The notes under the pieces were generated by a model that saw only the letters and a program-made list of their open reading frames with translations, was not told the origin of the DNA and made no database searches. A DNA stretch of 7,218 nt. Source: Gammaproteobacteria bacterium. Lineage in GTDB: Bacteria; Pseudomonadota; Gammaproteobacteria; Acidiferrobacterales; Acidiferrobacteraceae. Both the position numbers and the translations under genes were made by a program. This document shows, piece by piece, positions 1 through 5,416 of the stretch (position 1 is the stretch's first letter; every line of letters begins with the position of its first letter). The stretch lies in assembly GCA_028064935.1 (NCBI GenBank), contig JAPTWT010000261.1, forward strand, positions 1 through 7,218, given 5' to 3'.

Positions 1-1091
1 GGCGTGGGGGTATTCTCGTCCTGGGCGTCCGGGACAGCCCCTGCCGCGGGCAAAATAAAGGAGATGCCCGCCCCCTCGCCTAGGCTCTGGAGACGCCATA
101 CCCCTTGATCTAACGTCCGGAGGGCCCCAATGGTTCCCCCCGCCGCCTCAAGCTCGGCCGCCAAGCTCTTGGCGCTCGAGATTTGCCAGTCCGGGAGACC
201 CTGGGTATTGATCCGGATCTGGGTGTCTTCCGGGAGCGGCGGAAAGTCCTGAAGGCGTTGCTGGAAGCTCAGGTATTGCGCCCGGAAATGTCCGGGGCAT
301 GCTCGCTCGGTCGGGGCATACTGGGCGACAAACTGCTCCAAAACCATAAACCCGGCAGGCCCTAAACCATAGCTCCCATCCGGTTTCTTGAACACCACGT
401 GGTCCCACCCGCCCGTAATCGGGGGTTTCCCGGGCGTCAAGGGCTTTTCCATCAACAGAAAGGTCTCCCCGTTTTTGCTTTTCGCCGGGGGTGTCGTGGC
501 GCGCGGGGGATTATAGGCCCAACCGTCCGGGGCTGTGGGTCCATGGAGGTGGGGTGCGTCGCGGAAAAGCTCCCACGCCGGGACCTGGGTCGCCAGAAAG
601 GCCAGGAAAGGGGCGCTCGCAGACAGCGACCAGGGGATCCGGACCTTAAATGTGTCATCCACCTCCGCCAAGGTCTGGTCGATCTGGTCGGCCTCTTTGG
701 CAAACCCCGCCGCGCGCGCCTGGGCGACCAGTTCCCGGGCTCGATCCAGGCCGATCCCAGAAATGAAGGGCGCGGGGTGCGCGATGGTGAGCCCGACATC
801 GGCGTCTGGCAAGATCGTGGCATTCCGCAAGGTCTGCAACCAGTCCGCCACGTAGTTGACGGGGCCGATAGTACCGCGCGGGCCTTGCAGCACCCCCGAG
901 ACCGTACCGCTCGCCGCCCGAAAGATGCGATCGAGTGTCTTGTCCAGGGGACCGAAGGAGACGGCCGACCATCTCGGGGTGTGGGGGTAGACGTTCTTTT
1001 CGTAGGTTTGTTCGTACAGGGCATAGAACGATTGCCCCAGGTCATCCTGGTATACGCAGGCATGCTTGGCAGTGGTCACGGTGGAGCCCAT
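1..1091 (-). CDS. Hypothetical protein, C-terminus beyond window
   Basis: An uninterrupted minus-strand frame runs from an ATG at 1091 to the left edge, giving 363 complete codons. The start is supported by GAGGG seven bases upstream of the ATG. The reading is protein-like: balanced composition, no stop, and all other long frames here are Arg/Pro-rich shadows. The N-terminus (about residues 1-60) is rich in Tyr, Trp and Phe. Residues 110-145 look helical and charged (RARELVAQARAAGFAKEADQ). A Gly/aromatic stretch (GGWDHVVFKKPDGSYGLG) lies in the middle. No transmembrane segment, signal peptide or catalytic motif is recognisable. It is divergent from the exonuclease gene and shares a 141-bp regulatory region with it. 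I do not recognise the family. Coding status is confident; function is unknown. Confidence 0.85.
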   Translation of the reverse strand, partial: MGSTVTTAKHACVYQDDLGQSFYALYEQTYEKNVYPHTPRWSAVSFGPLDKTLDRIFRAASGTVSGVLQGPRGTIGPVNYVADWLQTLRNATILPDADVGLTIAHPAPFISGIGLDRARELVAQARAAGFAKEADQIDQTLAEVDDTFKVRIPWSLSASAPFLAFLATQVPAWELFRDAPHLHGPTAPDGWAYNPPRATTPPAKSKNGETFLLMEKPLTPGKPPITGGWDHVVFKKPDGSYGLGPAGFMVLEQFVAQYAPTERACPGHFRAQYLSFQQRLQDFPPLPEDTQIRINTQGLPDWQISSAKSLAAELEAAGGTIGALRTLDQGVWRLQSLGEGAGISFILPAAGAVPDAQDENTPT

Positions 1092-1130
1092 GGGAAATCC
1101 CTCGGTAATAGCAGAGAGGCGATACCCGCG

Positions 1131-1180
1131 AGTATAGGGGGGCCATGTCCGACAAACAAGTGGCTAAACGACCCCCTATA
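1131..1180. promoter_or_regulatory. Facing TATAGGGGG boxes in divergent intergenic region
   Basis: TATAGGGGG at 1133-1141 on the plus strand is matched exactly by CCCCCTATA at 1172-1180, a perfect 9-bp inverted repeat 30 bases apart. The plus copy points to the exonuclease gene (ATG 96 bases after the first G). The minus copy points to the 1-1091 gene (ATG about 85 bases on). A third copy, TATAGGGGGG, precedes the minus gene at 4068. The repeated association with gene starts suggests element-specific promoters resembling the initiation end of T7-type promoters (CTATAGGG). The pair could instead be an operator or an RNA hairpin. Upstream sequences are only loosely alike. Confidence 0.4.
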
Positions 1181-1196
1181 ACACAAGATTGTCGTG

Positions 1197-1202
1197 TATA
1201 AT
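1197..1202 (+). promoter_or_regulatory. Candidate -10 box for the exonuclease gene
   Basis: A perfect TATAAT lies 30 bases upstream of the exonuclease ATG, which would give a 5' leader of about 24 nt. There is no convincing TTGACA-like -35 hexamer at 16-18 bp, so either an activator is needed or the match is fortuitous. It is immediately preceded by TG but without the one-base gap of an extended -10. Confidence 0.4.
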
Positions 1203-1232
1203 CCCCAGACCGACCCACAACGAGGCCCACCC

Positions 1233-2321
1233 ATGTCGACGTCGCAGCCCCCCCAGGGATCCCCCGTCCCCCCAGAGTCCCCCGTCGCCCCCTCGGAAAA
1301 GGCCCTGGCCCAGGCCCTGGCCGTGTTGCGCCAATCCCCGGATTATCAGGTCTTGACGAGGGTCCCGGCCGCGACGGCTATGGTGTTTGCCGAACCGAGC
1401 GACCCCAAGGAACGCACCTGGACCGGGGTCGCGATCGACACCGAGACGACGGGCTTGGCCATCCACGATCAGGATCGTGCCATCGAGATCGGCATGGTGG
1501 TCTTCACCTACAACGCCACCGGCATCCTCCGTGTGACCCGGGTGCTGGAGGAACGCGAAGACCCCGGCGCCCCCCTGTCCCCGGAAGTGGTGAAGCTCAC
1601 GGGGCTGACGGACGACCTACTGGCGGGACGCACCTTCGATCGCGCGGCCATCCAAGAGGTCCTCGAGGGGGCCAACTTGTTGATCGCCCACAACGCCGCC
1701 TTCGATCGCGTCGTCATGGAAAAGCTCTTCCCCATCTGCGCCCAGAAGCCGTGGGCCTGCACGCAGACCCAGATTCCCTGGGAGGCGGCGGGCTACAACA
1801 CGAAGAAGCTGGACTACTTGGCCTACCGTCATGGGCTGTTCTATGACGCCCACCGGGCGGTCGCCGACACCGAGGCCTTGGTGGCGATCTTGGCCGCCCC
1901 GCCCGCCCCGGAGATCGCGGCGACCCTGGAACTCAAAAATCCGCCCGCCCGCCTCTCGCTCTTTTCGGTGTTGCGCTATCACGCCCGCCACTCGGCCTAC
2001 CATTTCTGGTTGATGGACCTTCCCTACGAGCAAAAGGACTTGGCCAAGGCCGCGGGCTATCTCTGGAGCGACGGGTCGATCCCGGGCACCCGCAAGGCTT
2101 GGCATCGGGAATGGCCCGCCGCACAGGCGCGCGCGGCCTACCTGGAGGCCCAGTCCTGGTATAAGACGCAGGCCCCGATCCGGGTCTTCGAGGTCTCCCC
2201 GCTTGATCGCTTCTCGATGCGGGAAGGGAAGCCGTTGGTCCGCGCGGATTTCCTGCAGGCCCTTCCCCCGGCGGTTGAGGAGACCCACGCGGGAGACGCC
2301 GGGGCACCCACCCCCCGCTAA
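1233..2321 (+). CDS. DEDDh-family 3'-5' exonuclease (DnaQ/RNase T-like)
   Basis: This 362-residue protein is predicted to remove nucleotides from 3' ends of DNA or RNA by two-metal catalysis. All DEDDh motifs are visible: Exo I IDTETTG (Asp69, Glu71), Exo II AHNAAFD (Asp158) and Exo III YDAHRAVAD (His207, Asp212). The first 60 residues are Pro/Ser-rich and probably disordered. After the nuclease fold, residues 265-310 carry a second conserved-looking block (YEQKDLAKAAGYLWSDG, then KAWHREW and an Ala-rich helix). I recall this tail from stand-alone proteobacterial and phage exonucleases of this type. The ATG at 1233 is preferred over an in-frame GTG at 1194 because CGAGG precedes it by seven bases, and because the GTG lies inside the probable -10. 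It is divergent from the 1-1091 gene and followed after 37 bp by a small gene. Substrate (replication proofreading, repair, RNA trimming or host DNA degradation) cannot be told. Confidence 0.93.
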   Translation: MSTSQPPQGSPVPPESPVAPSEKALAQALAVLRQSPDYQVLTRVPAATAMVFAEPSDPKERTWTGVAIDTETTGLAIHDQDRAIEIGMVVFTYNATGILRVTRVLEEREDPGAPLSPEVVKLTGLTDDLLAGRTFDRAAIQEVLEGANLLIAHNAAFDRVVMEKLFPICAQKPWACTQTQIPWEAAGYNTKKLDYLAYRHGLFYDAHRAVADTEALVAILAAPPAPEIAATLELKNPPARLSLFSVLRYHARHSAYHFWLMDLPYEQKDLAKAAGYLWSDGSIPGTRKAWHREWPAAQARAAYLEAQSWYKTQAPIRVFEVSPLDRFSMREGKPLVRADFLQALPPAVEETHAGDAGAPTPR

Positions 2322-2358
2322 ACCCTAAGCGGCTCACCCACGCCCGAGGACCCCGACC

Positions 2359-2679
2359 ATGTGGCGCATCCAATACGAAACCCTGAACTTCTTGTTCGAG
2401 GCCTACGGCGACACGAAACAAGCCGCCGCCTTGGCCCTGATCGCGGGGTGGGAGACCCACGCACGCCAACATGGGCTCCCCCCGCTGACCAGGAGCCGGG
2501 AGGATATGGTTCAGTCCCTGTTGGCGAGCCAGGACTTTGTGGGCACACAGAAAAACCCCGTGGGGGATGTCCTCTCCTGGGGCCGCCTCGAATCCGGGGT
2601 GGTTTTTCGAGAGGGGACGCCCCTCACGATAGACCCGCAGCCCGATGCCGGGGAGCAGGAGGGGGAAGACCCTCGCTAA
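2359..2679 (+). CDS. Small hypothetical protein
   Basis: This encodes 106 residues beginning MWRIQYETLNFLFEAYGD, with GAGGA about eight bases before the ATG. It starts 37 bp after the exonuclease stop, so the two are probably cotranscribed. The N-terminal half reads as amphipathic helices (residues 3-40). A degenerate helix-turn-helix is possible around DTKQAAALALIAGWETHARQHG but not convincing. The C-terminus is acidic and Pro/Gly-rich (DAGEQEGEDPR) and likely disordered. The stop lies two bases from the stop of the convergent minus gene. No homologue is recognised. The longer plus frame overlapping it (2361-2915) is an Arg/Gly-rich shadow. Confidence 0.7.
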   Translation: MWRIQYETLNFLFEAYGDTKQAAALALIAGWETHARQHGLPPLTRSREDMVQSLLASQDFVGTQKNPVGDVLSWGRLESGVVFREGTPLTIDPQPDAGEQEGEDPR

Positions 2680-2681
2680 GT

Positions 2682-2897
2682 TTAGGCCGCTCCCCATGCG
2701 GGGCGGCGGGCGCTGCCCACTTGTTCGTGGATCTCCTCGGTCTCTTGGCGGCGGCGGCCCGCCTCGTCCGCTTCACCGGCGATCTGGTGTATGAGATGAC
2801 GCCAAGAGGTGGGCTGGTGGTGCCAGAACCCGCCGACCTTCATCAACAACACCACGAAGACGGTGGTCTGGGCGTGGCGCAAAAAGGGACGCAACAT
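2682..2897 (-). CDS. Small hypothetical protein with hydrophobic N-terminus
   Basis: This 71-residue protein has an ATG at 2897 and a strong AAGGAG ribosome-binding site eight bases upstream, which is the main support for translation. Residues 11-24 (TTVFVVLLMKVGGF) are hydrophobic and could be a short membrane anchor. Residues 30-60 are charged and helical (HQIAGEADEAGRRRQETEEIHEQV). The layout resembles small single-pass phage membrane proteins, but no family is recognised. It is the last gene of the minus-strand set and is convergent with the 2359-2679 gene, with stops two bases apart. Its 3' end contains a GC-rich palindrome (CCCC-GCAT-GGGG core) without a T-run. A structured leader lies just upstream. 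Confidence 0.6.
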   Translation of the reverse strand: MLRPFLRHAQTTVFVVLLMKVGGFWHHQPTSWRHLIHQIAGEADEAGRRRQETEEIHEQVGSARRPAWGAA

Positions 2898-2924
2898 GGA
2901 CGGTTCTCCTTATAGGGTTTCGCG

Positions 2925-2990
2925 TGCGCCCTCCCCGTAGCTGTAGGCCATGGGTCTACCGTGTACGGTCTAAGCAAGGGAGGGGGCGCA
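2925..2990 (-). promoter_or_regulatory. Structured leader upstream of the 71-aa gene
   Basis: TGCGCCCTCCC (2925-2935) pairs with GGGAGGGGGCGCA (2978-2990), forming an 11-bp stem with a two-base bulge that encloses 42 nt. Inside are two smaller dyads: ACCGT/ACGGT and GTAG/CTAC around CCATGG. In the minus transcript this is a possible multi-branched RNA that ends 28 nt before the start codon of the 2897 gene. It could be a cis-regulatory leader, a small RNA, or a DNA-binding region. No known riboswitch class is recognised. Confidence 0.35.
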
Positions 2991-3002
2991 ATGTAGCCGT
3001 TG

Positions 3003-3025
3003 GCTTTATGGAACGATAGAGCCAG
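3003..3025. repeat. 23-nt direct repeat, copy 1 (hairpin-forming)
   Basis: GCTTTATGGAACGAT is followed by AGAGCCAG. It matches 20 of 23 bases of the copy at 3090-3112, 87 bp away. This copy is also a near-perfect dyad: TGGCTTTAT (3001-3009) and ATAGAGCCA (3016-3024) pair over nine positions with one T/G wobble around a GGAACG loop. It may be a protein-binding iteron or an RNA hairpin. Confidence 0.7.
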
Positions 3026-3056
3026 AAAAGCTGAAGCCGCCCCGAGGGACGGCTTC
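3026..3056 (-). terminator. Probable intrinsic terminator after the CSCWMCGNPRR gene
   Basis: In the minus direction GAAGCCGTCC and GGGCGGCTTC form a 10-bp stem with a CTCG loop (3033-3056). This is followed by AGC and then TTTTC (T-run at 3026-3029). It lies about 50 nt after the stop codon at 3104. The three-base offset and short T-run make it weaker than the terminators at 4119 and 6107. Confidence 0.5.
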
Positions 3057-3089
3057 GTTACTCCTTCTACACATGGTAGATGAGCTACT

Positions 3090-3112
3090 GCTTTATGGAA
3101 CGATTATGCCAG
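3090..3112. repeat. 23-nt direct repeat, copy 2 (overlaps a stop codon)
   Basis: This is the second copy of the 23-nt repeat: GCTTTATGGAACGAT identical, three changes, then GCCAG. It overlaps the last codons and stop (3104-3106) of the minus gene. Its flanks pair less well than in copy 1 (ACTG/CAGT plus an interrupted inner stem), so what is shared is mainly the primary sequence. Confidence 0.7.
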
Positions 3113-3412
3113 TGATGCCCGAAAAAAGCAAGGGGGGCTGTTAGAGGGGACGGCGTCGATCGACTCCTGCGCCGCACACAGTTCTTGCCGCGTCCGTTCC
3201 CCGAAATACCGGCGGGGGTTGCCGCACATCCAGCACGAACAAGGTGTCGGGGTGTCGATCACGCGCGCCAAGTTCCGGGCGGGCTCTTGCGAGAGGTCCC
3301 GCCCCCAATGCACGCGTCGACGGACGCGCAGCCGTTGGCGGTGGTGTCGGCGAACCGACCGCGGGGGTGCCACGATCGGAAACTTCGCATCAAGACAGGT
3401 TTCGGTGGGCAT
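3104..3412 (-). CDS. CSCWMCGNPRR-motif conserved small protein
   Basis: This 102-residue protein has the block RQRLRVRRRVHWGRDL (residues 26-40) followed by DTPTPCSCWMCGNPRRYFG (53-71) and ERTRQE. Cys58, Cys60 and Cys63 form a CxCxxC cluster with nearby His residues, suggesting a metal site. From memory, short proteins with CSCWMCGNPRK/R-YFGE-T-QE recur as uncharacterised proteins in many bacteria, and length and motif position agree here. The very basic N-terminal half suggests nucleic-acid binding (inference). The ATG at 3412 is 17 bases after the stop of the 3430-4068 gene, so translation is probably coupled or shares a message. The Shine-Dalgarno is weak (AGGA, about 12 bases upstream). 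The 3' end overlaps copy 2 of a direct repeat. Confidence 0.85.
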   Translation of the reverse strand: MPTETCLDAKFPIVAPPRSVRRHHRQRLRVRRRVHWGRDLSQEPARNLARVIDTPTPCSCWMCGNPRRYFGERTRQELCAAQESIDAVPSNSPPCFFRASLA

Positions 3413-3429
3413 GTGTTCAGTGTGTCCTG

Positions 3430-4068
3430 TTAGGGGCTCGGGTACTCATCGGGGTGCCAGAACTGGTCGATCCGCTCTCGGACCTTTGTGTACAGGGCGG
3501 GGCGCTGTTTCTCAAGCCAGCACAGCGCCTTCTCCTCATCGACCTCGCAAACATACCCTGAAGGGGTCCGGCACGTCATACGGATGATGCGATGCGCCTC
3601 TAGGAACTTCTCCACCTGCGGGTCAGACCGTTCCATGGTCCGAACGAGGTCTTCCACTTCCCCGCGGGGATCCCCACCCCACTCCGTCGAGAGTAGGGCC
3701 ATGATATCCTCATCAGAGGCGGTCCGGAACCAGGGTGTGGCATCGAACGCGGTCCGTAGCCCCCCATGGGTATTCCAGATCGCCGCAGGCACATCTGGCT
3801 CGGGTTGGGTCTGCTGTCTCGCCAAATCCACGCGCACCGCATCCAAGAGCCCTTGCAACCTCCGCAGGTCCTCCTGGTGACGCCCCGCGTCCGGGTGCTT
3901 TTGCCGCAGATCGTCCTGCCAATACGGCAACAAGACCAACAAGACCGCCCGCAGGCTTTCGGCCATACGGCCTTCGTCTTTCGATATCCATTGTGCGGAC
4001 AGCGTCTGATCGATGGCCGCGCTCACTTGGCGCGAGAGTTTGTCGGTCGCGTCCTTCGTCTGGTCCAT
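3430..4068 (-). CDS. Hypothetical protein, helical, 212 aa
   Basis: This encodes 212 residues from an ATG at 4068, with an A/G-rich ribosome-binding site (AAGGGGGG) just upstream. Nearly the whole protein reads as soluble charged helices. Residues 1-30 (MDQTKDATDKLSRQVSAAID) and 60-95 (RHQEDLRRLQGLLDAVRVDLARQQ) could be coiled coils. The C-terminal part (155-205) contains EKFLEAHRIIRM, EEKALCWLEKQRP and a Trp-His end. No membrane segment or catalytic motif is seen. It is probably transcribed from the TATAGGGGGG box 32 bases upstream, together with the downstream 102-aa gene. I do not recognise it. Confidence 0.8.
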   Translation of the reverse strand: MDQTKDATDKLSRQVSAAIDQTLSAQWISKDEGRMAESLRAVLLVLLPYWQDDLRQKHPDAGRHQEDLRRLQGLLDAVRVDLARQQTQPEPDVPAAIWNTHGGLRTAFDATPWFRTASDEDIMALLSTEWGGDPRGEVEDLVRTMERSDPQVEKFLEAHRIIRMTCRTPSGYVCEVDEEKALCWLEKQRPALYTKVRERIDQFWHPDEYPSP

Positions 4069-4099
4069 ATTGCCCCCCTTATTCGCGGTTGGTTCGTAG

Positions 4100-4109
4100 C
4101 CCCCCTATA
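4100..4109 (-). promoter_or_regulatory. TATAGGGGGG box upstream of the 212-aa gene
   Basis: TATAGGGGGG in minus orientation lies between a terminator (4119-4145) and the ATG at 4068. Initiation at the G-run would give a 5' leader of about 37 nt. The motif matches the two boxes at 1133-1142 and 1172-1180. Position after a terminator and before a gene is what a promoter should show, but no common -35-like element is apparent. Confidence 0.4.
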
Positions 4110-4118
4110 GCATACCAG

Positions 4119-4145
4119 AAAAGGCCACAAACCTCTCTGTGGTCC
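4119..4145 (-). terminator. Intrinsic terminator after the 227-aa gene
   Basis: In the minus direction, three bases after the stop codon at 4148, GG-A-CCACA pairs with TGTGGCC (seven pairs, one bulged A) around an 8-nt loop. TTTTC follows immediately (T-run at 4119-4122). Confidence 0.6.
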
Positions 4146-4147
4146 AC

Positions 4148-4831
4148 CTAATACTCGCCGTCATCCGCGAACGGGTCCTCGTCCCACGTAATCTGGACCA
4201 GTCCCGCCTTTGGCCTCCAATTTTCGTGGGACAGTATCGCCTGCAAGACGCTCTCGCATACCAGAAACCCGCCATCCTCGGTGCAGAGCCCATCGCTCAA
4301 AACCAGCCCGTGCGGGCCGACGAACTGCACTATCAAGTTGCGGGAGAATTCTGTCTTGTACAGTAGCCCACGCGTCCCGGGATGCTCAAGCAGCGCCAAA
4401 ACCACGAGGATCGCCGCGAAAGGGTCAGCGAAACAGTGGTCCGCGACGGTCACACCAAAAATGGCCTCGATCGCGTTATGGGTCAGCGTGCCAGCCGTGG
4501 CGCGCTCGAGGAAAAACTGACACCGCGCAAGCGCCTCCCATCGTTGGCGCTCGTCGGTCATGTAGACGATTCCTGGCACGACGTTCTCGAGGCAGAACCG
4601 TAAAGCGCGCGTGGCCGCGTCCGGGGATTCGGTCCGTAGTCGAAAAGAATGCCAAGCGGCCTCGATAAGTATCCGCCAGAGCGCTGAATGGCTTGGCTTG
4701 TAGGGTATGGCGTTTTCGGAGACCCCATCCGCATTACACCCACCGTATTGCCGGTCGTCATTGTTCAGCCATTGTTCCCGCCGTGAAATCTCTTTCCGGA
4801 AAGCGTTGAGTTTCCGCGTGTTGTTTAGCAT
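4148..4831 (-). CDS. Hypothetical protein, 227 aa
   Basis: The ATG at 4831 is chosen over the upstream in-frame ATG at 4864 because ACAGGGG lies seven bases before it, while the upstream ATG has only a poor GAGAG. The result is 227 residues. The start is polar and basic (MLNNTRKLNAFRKEISRREQ), the middle is helical with several Trp and Cys, and residues 137-149 (PFAAILVVLALLE) are a short hydrophobic helix, more likely buried than membrane-spanning. The end is very acidic (ITWDEDPFADDGEY). Six cysteines are scattered without a CxxC pair. A terminator follows the stop at once and an AT-richer spacer with another terminator candidate precedes the gene, so it may be its own transcription unit. 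The family is not recognised. Confidence 0.75.
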   Translation of the reverse strand: MLNNTRKLNAFRKEISRREQWLNNDDRQYGGCNADGVSENAIPYKPSHSALWRILIEAAWHSFRLRTESPDAATRALRFCLENVVPGIVYMTDERQRWEALARCQFFLERATAGTLTHNAIEAIFGVTVADHCFADPFAAILVVLALLEHPGTRGLLYKTEFSRNLIVQFVGPHGLVLSDGLCTEDGGFLVCESVLQAILSHENWRPKAGLVQITWDEDPFADDGEY

Positions 4832-4910
4832 GTCGATGCCCCTGTCAGGTCGAGAAACGCCCATTGCGCTCTCTATGGTCCTGATAGGCCCGCCTGTATT
4901 TTCGCCAGCG

Positions 4911-4933
4911 AAAAAAACGGCCCTAAACAGCCG
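4911..4933 (-). terminator. Weak intrinsic terminator candidate
   Basis: In the minus direction CGGC and GCCG form a short 4-bp stem around TGTTTAGG, followed directly by seven T residues (4911-4917). It lies about 50 nt after the stop of the membrane-protein gene at 4982. The short stem is a weakness; the T-run is the best in the window. The rest of the 4832-4981 spacer is AT-richer and holds a TTTTCGC/GCGAAAA dyad at 4899-4914, with no gene seen. Confidence 0.4.
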
Positions 4934-4981
4934 ATTCGAGGATATAAGCAGAAAGACGGTATTTATAAGCCGATAAACGGT

Positions 4982-5314
4982 CTAAAAACGCCACAGGATG
5001 CGCACACCAACGAGGGGAGAAAACCTCGTGCTAAGGGCCGATGCGGCATCCATGTCAGCCCGAATGGCATCCCCCGTGAGCGGGGCTTGTGGGACCGCCT
5101 GAGCCGTCAATACACCGGCCGCTAACCCGACAGACCATGCGCGCGATACCGGCACCATGACCGCGTCCAAAAGGCCGTGAAACGGATAGATCGGGCGGGT
5201 AATCAGATGGGCTGTCGATTCTACCGCCGCAGCGCCCACAAAGGCCGCGAAAAAGAGCGCCAGCACCAATGGGCGGCGGGCGCCGCAAGATCGTTTCTGA
5301 TACGAAAGTGGCAC
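4982..5314 (-). CDS. Small putative membrane protein, GTG start
   Basis: This 110-residue protein starts at GTG 5314. A strong GGAGG seven bases upstream decides the start. A basic N-terminus (KRSCGARRP) precedes hydrophobic segment 1, about residues 15-32 (PLVLALFFAAFVGAAAVE). A second, less hydrophobic segment lies around residues 49-73 (LDAVMVPVSRAWSVGLAAGV). The C-terminus is soluble, with a basic aromatic end (ILWRF). It could be a secreted protein with a signal peptide (AxA-like site near residues 27-31) or a two-pass membrane protein. A holin-like role is conceivable from size and topology, but nothing proves it. It lies about 100 bp downstream of the HNH gene. Confidence 0.65.
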   Translation of the reverse strand: MPLSYQKRSCGARRPLVLALFFAAFVGAAAVESTAHLITRPIYPFHGLLDAVMVPVSRAWSVGLAAGVLTAQAVPQAPLTGDAIRADMDAASALSTRFSPLVGVRILWRF

Positions 5315-5416
5315 AAATCGTCCTCCACAAGCGGCCGGCTAGGCTCGTGTTTCGCGCGTCCGCCGGTGCCAGAACTATGGGCGAAAACGCGCAAAACACA
5401 AGCCGTGCCGTATCCG

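Noticed and set aside
452..1063. Minus-strand open frame of 203 codons
   Set aside because: It is out of frame inside the 1-1091 gene, with a Pro/Arg/Ser composition typical of a shadow of GC-rich coding DNA.
399..1181. Plus-strand open frame of 260 codons
   Set aside because: It lies antisense to the 1-1091 minus gene, is Arg/Gly-rich, has no ribosome-binding site, and the minus frame gives a far more natural protein.
1145..1201. 18-codon plus-strand peptide MSDKQVAKRPPITQDCRV before the exonuclease
   Set aside because: The G-run is only two bases from its ATG and there is no spaced Shine-Dalgarno. It is more likely part of the untranslated leader, although a leader peptide is not excluded.
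2687..2710. GC-rich palindrome near the convergent stops at 2679/2682
   Set aside because: No T-run follows in either direction and it lies in coding sequence of the 71-aa gene, so a bidirectional terminator is not supported.
2361..2915. Plus-strand open frame of 184 codons
   Set aside because: Out-of-frame overlap of the 2359-2679 gene and antisense to the 2682-2897 gene; Gly/Arg-rich and without its own start signals.
4899..4914. TTTTCGC-CA-GCGAAAA dyad
   Set aside because: As a hairpin it has a two-base loop and no T-run after it on either strand, so it is not called a terminator.
4960..4967. TATAAATA on the minus strand, identical to the T4 late promoter core
   Set aside because: It lies upstream of a terminator candidate (4911-4933) that would stop such a transcript before the 4831 gene, and there is no second copy in the window.
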